Shown piece after piece: positions 7,542 through 13,719 of a DNA stretch of 19,300 nt (positions are counted from its first letter, which is position 1; each line of letters starts with the position of its first letter). A program made the translations under genes and the position numbers. Origin of the DNA: an uncultured Acetobacteraceae bacterium (GTDB lineage Bacteria > Pseudomonadota > Alphaproteobacteria > Acetobacterales > Acetobacteraceae); the NCBI GenBank assembly GCA_903839965.1, contig CAIMEK010000504.1:1-19300 (forward strand), written 5' to 3'. The notes below the pieces were generated by a model, which made no database searches, was not told where the DNA came from, and saw only the letters and a program-made list of their open reading frames with translations.

Positions 7542-8282
7542 GTGCTGACCCTCGATCATCTCGGCCGCCGCTTTGCCAACGGCACCGAGGCGCTGCGCGA
7601 CGTTTCGCTGCGCCTGCATGCGGGCGATTTCCTCGCCCTGCTCGGCCCGTCCGGCTGCGGCAAGTCCACCCTGCTGCGGCTGATCGCCGGCCTCGACGCG
7701 CCGGATGGCGGCAGCCTGGCCTGGGATGGCGGGGCGGCGCCGGCGCCGGGCGAAATCGGCTTCGTGTTCCAGGACGCCACCCTGCTGCCCTGGGCGGATG
7801 CCGCCGAGAACGTGTGGCTGCCGCTGCGCCTGCGCGGGCGCGACCGGCGGGCGGCCGAGGCCGAGGTGCAGGCGGCGCTGGTGCGCGTCGGGCTGGAGCG
7901 GTTCGCCGCGGCCCGGCCGCGCGAGCTGTCCGGCGGCATGCGCATGCGCGTCTCGATCGCCCGCGCCCTGGTCACCCGGCCGCGCCTGCTGCTGATGGAC
8001 GAGCCGTTCGCCGCGCTCGACGAATTCACCCGCCACCGCCTGCAGGAGGACCTGCTGGTGTTGTGGCGGGAATTGCGCTGCACGGTGGTGTTCGTCACCC
8101 ACTCGATCTACGAGGCCTGCTTCCTCGCCCGCCGGATCGTGCTGATGACCCCCCGCCCCGGCCGCATCGCCACCGAGCTTGCCTCGCGGCTCGAACCCAC
8201 CCCCGAAACCCGGCTCTCTTCCGGCTACACCGAACTGGTCGCCGAGGTGACGCACGCGATGCAGGATGCGCTCGAAGCATGA
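7542..8282 (+). CDS. ABC transporter ATP-binding protein (SsuB/TauB/NrtD type)
   Basis: A 246-residue cytoplasmic ATPase that powers the importer encoded around it. All nucleotide-binding motifs are intact: Walker A GPSGCGKST at 35-43, Q-loop Gln77 in FVFQDATLLPW, signature LSGGM at 129-133, Walker B LLLMDE at 149-154 and switch His187 in VFVTH. The LPW after the Q-loop and MTPRPGRI near the C-terminus are typical of the nitrate/sulfonate/taurine ATPase group. Translation starts at GTG 7542, four bases after the binding-protein stop, and the gene overlaps the permease by four bases (ATGA), so expression is coupled. Confidence 0.95.
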   Translation: MLTLDHLGRRFANGTEALRDVSLRLHAGDFLALLGPSGCGKSTLLRLIAGLDAPDGGSLAWDGGAAPAPGEIGFVFQDATLLPWADAAENVWLPLRLRGRDRRAAEAEVQAALVRVGLERFAAARPRELSGGMRMRVSIARALVTRPRLLLMDEPFAALDEFTRHRLQEDLLVLWRELRCTVVFVTHSIYEACFLARRIVLMTPRPGRIATELASRLEPTPETRLSSGYTELVAEVTHAMQDALEA

Positions 8283-9031
8283 CCCGCCTCGCCCCCTACC
8301 TTTTTGGCGCCCTCTTCCTGCTCCTCTGGGAATCGGCCGTCCGCCTCACCGGCGTTCCCCGGTACCTGGTGCCCGGCCCGGTCGCCATCGTCGGCGCCTT
8401 CCTCGCCGATCCGGCGCTGTTCCTGGCCTCGCTCGCCTCCACCCTCGGCGTCACCGCCGCCGCGCTGGTGGTCTCGGCCGGGCTCGGGGTGGCGCTCGCG
8501 CTGCTCATGCAAGCCAGCCCGCTCGCCCGCGCCGCCTTCCAGCCCTGGACCGTAGTGCTGCAGGTGACGCCGATCGTCGCCATCGCGCCGCTGGTGGTGG
8601 TGTGGGTCGGCAACCCGTTCGCCGCGGTGGTGGTCTGCGCCACCATCATCGCCTTCTTCCCGGTGTTCTCGGCCACCGCCGCGGGGCTGGCCGCCGCGCC
8701 CGCCGAGCTGCTCGACCTGTTCCGCCTGAACGGCGCCGGACGATGGGACACGCTGGCGCTGCTGCGCCTGCCCGCCGCGCTGCCGTATTTTCTCGCCGGG
8801 CTGCGCATTTCCGGCGGGCTCGCCCTGGTGGGCACGGTCAGCGCCGAGATCGTGGCCGGCTCCGGCGGGGTCGCCTCCGGCCTGGCCTACCGCATCCTGG
8901 AAGCCGGCTACCGGCTGCAGGTGCCGCGCATGTTCGCCGCCCTGGTGCTGCTCTCGGCCAGCGGGGTGGCGATCAACGCCGCCCTCGGCGCGTTCGCGCG
9001 GGCGCTGCTGCGCCGGCGCGGAGAGGCTTGA
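8279..9031 (+). CDS. ABC transporter permease (SsuC/ThiX type)
   Basis: A 250-residue inner-membrane protein with about six hydrophobic segments: near 4-20, 52-75, 90-106, 107-130, 180-200 and 220-240. The cytoplasmic loop that contacts the ATPase is present around residues 140-165 (AAPAELLDLFRLNGAG followed by RLPAALPYF), the equivalent of the EAA loop in binding-protein-dependent permeases. It completes a three-gene importer as one of two presumed identical membrane subunits. ATG 8279 overlaps the ATPase stop in an ATGA; longer in-frame starts lie inside the ATPase gene and were rejected. No second permease gene is seen, consistent with a homodimeric channel. Confidence 0.94.
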   Translation: MTRLAPYLFGALFLLLWESAVRLTGVPRYLVPGPVAIVGAFLADPALFLASLASTLGVTAAALVVSAGLGVALALLMQASPLARAAFQPWTVVLQVTPIVAIAPLVVVWVGNPFAAVVVCATIIAFFPVFSATAAGLAAAPAELLDLFRLNGAGRWDTLALLRLPAALPYFLAGLRISGGLALVGTVSAEIVAGSGGVASGLAYRILEAGYRLQVPRMFAALVLLSASGVAINAALGAFARALLRRRGEA

Positions 9032-9093
9032 AGCCGGGCGCGCCACCTGCGAGAACCCCACCCCTGCAGGAACTCCGGCGCGAAGGCAGTGCC

Positions 9094-9306
9094 ATGACGA
9101 AACAGAAGATGACGGAAGGCCAGCGCGCCTACGAGCAGAAGCGGGCCGCCAAGGCGGGCGTCAGCCTGGAGAAGTGGCTGGACATGAAGGAGCGCGAGAA
9201 ACGCGACGAGGAGCGCGCCCGCGAGCAGGCCGCCAAGGCCGTTGCGCCGCCGAAGAAGCCCGGCCTGCTGACCCGCCTGCTCGACGCCGCCCACAAGCCG
9301 CTTTAG
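9094..9306 (+). CDS. Small charged hypothetical protein, 70 residues
   Basis: A short, strongly charged protein starting at ATG 9094 with GAAGG about eight bases upstream. Residues 1-50 are Lys/Arg/Glu-rich and should form an amphipathic helix (for example AYEQKRAAKAG, then LEKWLDMKEREKRDEERA). A Pro-Lys turn (PPKKPG) is followed by a short hydrophobic helix LLTRLLDAA. No signal peptide or known domain is seen. I recall similar short proteins in Acetobacteraceae genomes, but no function. It lies 62 bases after the permease stop and may be read through from that operon or have its own promoter. The adjacent palindromes probably mark its transcript end. Confidence 0.7.
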   Translation: MTKQKMTEGQRAYEQKRAAKAGVSLEKWLDMKEREKRDEERAREQAAKAVAPPKKPGLLTRLLDAAHKPL

Positions 9307-9408
9307 AGCAATGCCAGCTTGAGCGGAATCGATCTGCGATCCGCGAGCTGGCGAAATTGCTCGCCAACATAGAGCTGGAGTGCTTCCAGCTTGCCTGGAA
9401 GCGCTCTA
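9305..9408. repeat. Tandem pair of intergenic palindromes (REP/RIME-like)
   Basis: Two consecutive inverted repeats fill the gap between convergent genes. The first spans 9306-9362: outer arms GAGCAAT/ATTGCTC (9306-9312, 9356-9362), then GCCAGCT/AGCTGGC (9313-9319, 9346-9352), then an inner stem at 9323-9331 and 9337-9344 with one bulged A and a 5-base loop. The second spans 9378-9406, 12-bp arms with one G-T type mismatch and a 5-base loop. The block starts with TAGAGC and ends with GCTCTA, so its ends are also inverted copies. It lacks T runs, so it looks more like a dispersed intergenic repeat than a classic terminator, although it could do that job. Only one copy was seen in this window. 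Confidence 0.65.
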
Positions 9409-9413
9409 GCGGC

Positions 9414-9941
9414 TCACGTCATCCGCCGCAGCAGCCCGTCGCGGCGGATGAAGGTGTGGAAGACCACCCCGCCCAGGTGCGCCGCCACCAGCGCCGCCAA
9501 TGCCAGCGCCGTCCAGAAATGCACCGCCGACAGCCAGGCCGCCGCCGCCTCGCCCTGGCTGATCGGCGCCGGGATGGTGAGGAAGCCGTACAGCGACCAC
9601 CCGAAGCCATTGGCGCCGTTATTCAGCCAGCCAATCAGCGGCTGGGCGAGCAGCACCAGGTAGAGCGCCCGGTGGTTCAGCCAGGCCGCCCTCGCCGCCC
9701 AACGCGGCGTGCCGGGGGGCAACCGAGGGGCACGGCCGGCCAGCCGCGCCGCCAGCCGCAGCAGCATCAGCACCAGAATGACCGCCCCGGTGCCGTCATG
9801 CGCGTTGTAGAGCCGCATCGCGGCCGCCTCGTCGTCCGGCGCGGCGAAGGCGACCCAGATCCCCAGCCCGGCCTGGACCACCACCATCACCGCCACCAGC
9901 CAGTGCAGCGCCTTCTGCGACGGCGCATATTCCCCCGCCAT
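9414..9941 (-). CDS. Cytochrome b561 family protein
   Basis: A 175-residue inner-membrane dihaem cytochrome of the prokaryotic b561 (CybB-like) family. Four membrane segments lie near 12-33, 50-66, 92-108 and 138-162. The four haem-ligand histidines are in place: His13 (ALHW), His48 (NAHDGTG), His141 (VHFW) and His155 (AAHLGG). Such proteins pass electrons from the quinol pool, and CybB itself is a superoxide:ubiquinone oxidoreductase; the partner here is unknown. ATG 9941 is preceded by GGAGGGCGG; a TTG one codon earlier is possible. The gene is divergent from the DUF429 gene with only 26 bases between starts, so promoters must overlap or lie inside a coding region. Confidence 0.93.
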   Translation of the reverse strand: MAGEYAPSQKALHWLVAVMVVVQAGLGIWVAFAAPDDEAAAMRLYNAHDGTGAVILVLMLLRLAARLAGRAPRLPPGTPRWAARAAWLNHRALYLVLLAQPLIGWLNNGANGFGWSLYGFLTIPAPISQGEAAAAWLSAVHFWTALALAALVAAHLGGVVFHTFIRRDGLLRRMT

Positions 9942-9967
9942 CAATTATCCGCCCTCCATCCCCGGGC

Positions 9968-10993
9968 ATGACCGTAGGAACCGCGGCAATATTCGCAAGC
10001 GTCAGTCTGGTGGCGCACGCCGATTGGAGCGTCGCGGCGCGCAAGCGCTGGATCGCGGTGGCCCGGCGCACCGGCAACGGGTGGCGGCTGGCCGCGCCGG
10101 CGCCGGTGGCCGACCCGGCGACCCTGCTCGCCCGGCTGCACGACCCTGAGGGCGCGGTGCTGTTGGGCATCGACTGCCCGCTCGGCCTGCCCAGGGCCTA
10201 TGCCGCGGCGCACGGCATCGGTGGCACCTTCCCGGATTTCCTGCGCGGCCTGGCCAAATTCCCCGACTTCTTCCGCGTCTGCGCCACGCTGGAGGAGATC
10301 GGCCCCTGGCGGCCGTTCTACCCGGCGCGCGGCATCGCCGGCATGACCCGGGCGGCGCATGCGGCGGCGCTGGGGCTGGCCGATGCCGACGCCCTGCACC
10401 GCGCGGTCGATCGGGGCACCGCCGAGCGGCCGGCCGGCGCGCCGCCGTTCTGGACGCTCGGCGCCAACCAGTCCGGCAAGGCGGCGTTGGCGGCCTGGCG
10501 CGAGGTGCTGCTGCCCGCCCTGGCGGAAGGCGGCAGGCTGCGGCTTTGGCCGTTCGAGGGCGACCTCGCGGCGTTGTTGTCGCGCGGCAAGATTGTCTTG
10601 GCCGAGACCTATCCGGCGGAGGCGCTGCGCCACTTGCACATTCGGCTCGCCGGCAGCAAGCGCCGCCGTAGCGACCGGCTAACGCTTGCCGAGGGGCTGC
10701 GCGGCGCCATGGGCCGGCTCGGCGTGGCGCCGGAGCCCGCCATGGCAGCGGCGGTGGCCGAGGGGTTCGGCGCCGACGCCGCCGGCGAGGACCGGCTGGA
10801 CTGCACGCTCGGCGTGCTCTGCGCGCTCAACGTGGTGGCCGGCCACCGCCCCGCCTTCGTGCCCGCCGACCCCTGGATCCGCCGCTGGGAAGGCTGGGTG
10901 CTCGGCCAGACCGCGCTGCCGCAGCTCAGCGGCTGCGCCGCGCTGCCGCGGCTCAGCGGCTGCGCCGCGCTGCCGCTCAGCCGGCCCGCGTAG
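9968..10993 (+). CDS. DUF429 domain-containing protein
   Basis: A protein of up to 341 residues in the DUF429 family, which has a predicted RNase H-like fold and no settled function. Family motifs are ADWSVAARKRWIAVA near the N-terminus, LLGIDCPLGLPRAYA at about 65-79, NQSGKAALAAWR in the centre, VLAETYPAEA at about 210, and DRLDCTLGVLCAL before the C-terminus, placing the acidic residues expected of the fold. ATG 9968 has no good ribosome-binding site; GTG 10010 begins nearer to where homologues typically start (VAHADWS), so the true start may be there. The last residues carry an unusual 9-residue tandem repeat not part of the domain. The stop codon directly abuts that of the convergent M20 gene. 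Confidence 0.88.
   Translation: MTVGTAAIFASVSLVAHADWSVAARKRWIAVARRTGNGWRLAAPAPVADPATLLARLHDPEGAVLLGIDCPLGLPRAYAAAHGIGGTFPDFLRGLAKFPDFFRVCATLEEIGPWRPFYPARGIAGMTRAAHAAALGLADADALHRAVDRGTAERPAGAPPFWTLGANQSGKAALAAWREVLLPALAEGGRLRLWPFEGDLAALLSRGKIVLAETYPAEALRHLHIRLAGSKRRRSDRLTLAEGLRGAMGRLGVAPEPAMAAAVAEGFGADAAGEDRLDCTLGVLCALNVVAGHRPAFVPADPWIRRWEGWVLGQTALPQLSGCAALPRLSGCAALPLSRPA
10913..10980 (+). repeat. 27-bp tandem repeat (about 2.5 copies) in the DUF429 gene
   Basis: Units at 10913-10939 and 10940-10966 differ at a single base (A or G at the 11th position), and 10967-10980 repeats the start of a third unit. In frame each full unit encodes the nonapeptide ALP[Q/R]LSGCA. It lies at the extreme C-terminus after the conserved domain, so copy-number change would not destroy the protein. 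Confidence 0.9.
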
Positions 10994-12178
10994 TCAGGAC
11001 AACAGCTCGAGCGCGGCGCGGCTGAGCGCCTGCACGCCCAGGCCGATGCACGCCTCGTCCGGCGCGTAGCCCGAGTTGTGCAGCTTGTCCGCCCGCCCCG
11101 GCGCGCCGGAGCCGATGCGCAACTGGAAGCCCGGCACCCGCTCGAACAGCAAGGCCAAATCCTCCGCGCCCATCACCGGCCCGGCCTCGTCGATCACCTC
11201 GCCCAACTGGCTGCGCACGGCGGCGACGGCGGGCAACAGCACGCGGTCGTCGTTCACCAGCGCCGGCACGCCGCGCGTGTAGTCCACCTCGCAGCGCACC
11301 CGGAGCGTGGCGAGCGCGCCCTCGCACAACCGGCGGATGGCCGCCTCGGCGATGTCGCGCGCCGGCGCGTGCAGCGAGCGCACGGTGCCGCGGAAAACCA
11401 CGGTGTCCGGAATGATGTTGACCGCCTCGCCGCCGTGGATGGCGCCCACCGTCACCACCACCGGATGCATCGGGTTCACCTCGCGGGACACCACGGTCTG
11501 CAACTGGGTGATGATGTGCGCCGCGCCGACGATCGGGTCGATCGAGGTGTGCGGATGCGCGGCATGGCCGGAGACGCCGTGCACCACCACTTCGAACTTG
11601 TCGGCCGCCGCCAGCACCGGCCCGTGGGTGAAGCCGAAGCGGCCGGCCGGAATGTCGGGGCCGTTGTGGAAACCGAGCGCCAGGTCGACCTTCGGGTTCT
11701 CCAGCAGGCCTTCCTCCAGCATGATCCGCATGCCGCCGATGGCTTCCTCGGCGGGCTGGAACACCAGTTTGATCGTTCCGGCCATTTGCGGGGCGAGCTT
11801 GTTGAGCACCGCGGCGACGCCGAGCAGCGTGGTGGTGTGCAGGTCGTGGCCGCAGGCGTGCATCAGCCCGTCGATGCGGCTGGCCCAGGGCAGGCCGGTC
11901 TGCTCGTGGATGGGCAGCGCGTCCATGTCGGCGCGGATGGCGAGCACCGGGCCGGGCCGGCCGCCCACGATCAGGCCGACCACGCCGGTTTTGGCGATGC
12001 CGGTGCGGTGCGGAATGCCCAGCTTCTCCAACTCGCGCGCCACCACGCCGGCGGTGCGCACTTCCTCGAAGGCGAGTTCCGGATGGGCGTGGATGTCGCG
12101 CCTGACGGCGATCAGCTCCGCCTCGATGGCGGTGGTGAGGTCGCGGATGGCGGTGGTGGGGTCGTTGGCGAGGGGCAT
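10994..12178 (-). CDS. M20D family amidohydrolase (N-acyl-amino-acid/hippurate hydrolase type)
   Basis: A 394-residue dizinc amidohydrolase that should cleave the amide bond of an N-acylated or conjugated amino acid; the M20D group includes hippurate hydrolases, indole-acetyl-amino-acid hydrolases and N-acetyl-diaminopimelate deacetylases. Metal ligands are visible: Cys109 and His111 in MHACGHDLHT, Glu144/Glu145 in QPAEEAIGGM, His171 in GFHNGPDIPAG and His367 in LHNSGYAPDEA. The dimerisation domain occupies about 185-300. There is no signal peptide, so it is cytoplasmic. ATG 12178 has AAGGA upstream. It follows the outer-membrane gene on the same strand after 73 bases and may share its transcript. 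Its stop abuts the DUF429 stop with no gap. Confidence 0.93.
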   Translation of the reverse strand: MPLANDPTTAIRDLTTAIEAELIAVRRDIHAHPELAFEEVRTAGVVARELEKLGIPHRTGIAKTGVVGLIVGGRPGPVLAIRADMDALPIHEQTGLPWASRIDGLMHACGHDLHTTTLLGVAAVLNKLAPQMAGTIKLVFQPAEEAIGGMRIMLEEGLLENPKVDLALGFHNGPDIPAGRFGFTHGPVLAAADKFEVVVHGVSGHAAHPHTSIDPIVGAAHIITQLQTVVSREVNPMHPVVVTVGAIHGGEAVNIIPDTVVFRGTVRSLHAPARDIAEAAIRRLCEGALATLRVRCEVDYTRGVPALVNDDRVLLPAVAAVRSQLGEVIDEAGPVMGAEDLALLFERVPGFQLRIGSGAPGRADKLHNSGYAPDEACIGLGVQALSRAALELLS

Positions 12179-12251
12179 GTCGGGGCGGTCCTTGCGACGC
12201 GGGCCGCCATGATGCCGGCCGACCGGCTCCGCCGGCAAGGCCGCCAGGCGC

Positions 12252-13091
12252 CTAAAAGATCAGCGTCACCTGCGTGCGCAATTGCCAGGTGGCCGCGTAT
12301 TGCGGCCGCAGCACGTTGTAGTAAGCCCCGAGAAGCAGGTTGACCGGCAGCATGCCGCCCAGCTTGACCACGCGCGCGATGTGGCCGCCGAGCGGCAGCG
12401 TCCACTTCTCGCCGCCCGCGAGCCAGTTCGCGGTGATCATCGGCACCGTGCCGACCGACCAGCCCTCGGCGAAGTTGTAGTGCATGAAGGGCTGCAGCAG
12501 GAACGTGCTGTAGCGCGTGCCACTCCGGCCCGAAGTGCCGCCGAACGAGAACACGTTGTTGAACAGGCCGCCATAAACCCAGGGGCCCTGCATGCGCACG
12601 ACGACCGCGCTCGGCCCGGCGCCCCAGACATTCGACCCCAGCGCGGCGTTACTCGCCGCGGGGATCTGCAGTACCGGGCCGACGCGCCAGGTCCAGCCGC
12701 CGGCGGGCGTGTTGCGCGGCGACAGGAAGGCCGAGAAGGTGATCGGGCCGGTGCCGAACGGAACCGACCTGGCCGGCCGCGCCGAGGGCTGCCACAGCAG
12801 CGGCAGCACCGTGCGGGTGACCACGCTCCAGTCATCGTTGAGCACGAACGGAACGATCGGCTCGAGATTCAGAGAATTCTGCGTGCCCCGGTGCGGCCCG
12901 GCGTCGAAATTGGCGTTGTTCTGAACGGGCAACATCACCAGGTCGCCGATCGGGTTCTGTACTTTCCTGGCGAGTTCGCCGACGCTTTGGGCGGCGACCG
13001 GAGGCGATGCCTGCTGTGCCTGCGCCGGGGCCGCCGCCAGCAGGGCGGCGATTGCCAGGGCCGCCAGGCCAGGGTTGCGGAAAAGTGGCAT
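12252..13091 (-). CDS. Outer-membrane protein of the 'neuromedin U'/transporter type
   Basis: A 279-residue exported protein. Residues 1-25 are a signal peptide ending AQA. The mature protein matches a family of putative bacterial outer-membrane proteins often mislabelled 'neuromedin U' and related to the MetA-pathway/SphA barrel group: LARKVQNPIGDLVMLPVQNN at the N-terminus, then LEPIVPFVLNDDWSVVTRT, WGAGPSAVVVRMQGPWVYG, LQPFMHYNFAEGWS, ITANWLAGGEKWTLPLGG and a final aromatic strand ending TLIF, the usual outer-membrane C-terminus. It probably forms a beta-barrel channel; the cargo is unknown. AGGTAGGG lies before ATG 13091. It sits seven bases downstream of a broken relative, in the same orientation as the exported phosphoesterase. 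Confidence 0.88.
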   Translation of the reverse strand: MPLFRNPGLAALAIAALLAAAPAQAQQASPPVAAQSVGELARKVQNPIGDLVMLPVQNNANFDAGPHRGTQNSLNLEPIVPFVLNDDWSVVTRTVLPLLWQPSARPARSVPFGTGPITFSAFLSPRNTPAGGWTWRVGPVLQIPAASNAALGSNVWGAGPSAVVVRMQGPWVYGGLFNNVFSFGGTSGRSGTRYSTFLLQPFMHYNFAEGWSVGTVPMITANWLAGGEKWTLPLGGHIARVVKLGGMLPVNLLLGAYYNVLRPQYAATWQLRTQVTLIF

Positions 13092-13098
13092 TGCGACC

Positions 13099-13693
13099 CT
13101 ACCTGAACAGCGCCGACAGCGGCACGCTGACGGTGGCGTAGATGGCGTAGCCCTGGGTGCGGTTGTGCACGTCGAACTCGGTGTAGCCGCGCAGGTTGGC
13201 GTAGATCGACACCCCGCGGCCGAGATCAAAATTGTAGCCGATCTGCGGCCCGATGCCGCGGGTACGCGATTCGAAGGAGCCGAGGGAAGCTGGCTGTCCG
13301 TTGTCCGCCGTCAACTGCTGGTAATAGAAACCCACCAGCCCAACGAAGAAGCTCTTCGAGAGGGAACGCCATCGAGAAGCTCGGGTGCGCACCGACGATC
13401 GTGCCCTCGAAGGTGTAGGTCGGCACGATCAGCATGCCGTCGAACGCACCGTTGAGCCCGGTCGTCAGCAGGTGCCCGCGCGGCAGCGGATGGTCGGACC
13501 CGGCGGAGCCGGCGTAGTGGTAGAACACGTTCGGCAACGACCATCCCGGCGCGGGCGCCACCGCGGCGAAGCTGGCGTACTGGCCGGGCAGCCAGAAACC
13601 GATGCCGCCCTGGTCGGCCACCGCGGCGGAGGCCGAGGCCAGGACTGCACCGAACGCAAGCGTGGCGATGCGGCGTCGCGGCGCGTTGCCCAT
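13099..13693 (-). pseudogene. SphA/MetA-pathway-like outer-membrane protein, internal deletion and frame change
   Basis: Two parts of one recognisable protein lie in different frames. From ATG 13693 the frame encodes a signal peptide (about 1-26) and a family-like start: GGIGFWLPGQYASFAAVAP, then GWSLPNVFYHY and MLIVPTYTFEGTIVGAHPSFSMAF. At about 13365-13375 this frame turns into unrelated sequence. A second frame takes over with SLSKSFFVGLVGFYYQQLT, GSFESRTRGIGPQIGYNF and an aromatic C-terminal strand ending LSALFR at 13099. Intact relatives carry roughly 100 more residues in between, including the plate-like central strands, so the break is a deletion that is not a multiple of three, not a simple one-base slip. 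A sequencing error alone would not restore the missing part. It lies 26 bases after the phosphoesterase stop. Confidence 0.8.
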
Positions 13694-13719
13694 GCGCGGA
13701 TTTCCCGACCGGCGTGGGG

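Noticed and set aside
12214..12236. GCCGGC/GCCGGC hairpin after the neuromedin U-type gene
   Set aside because: Only six pairs, large loop, no T run; such matches are expected by chance at this GC content.
11078..12343. 421-codon plus-strand open frame opposite the M20 gene
   Set aside because: All metal ligands of M20D are present on the minus strand; the plus frame resembles no protein.
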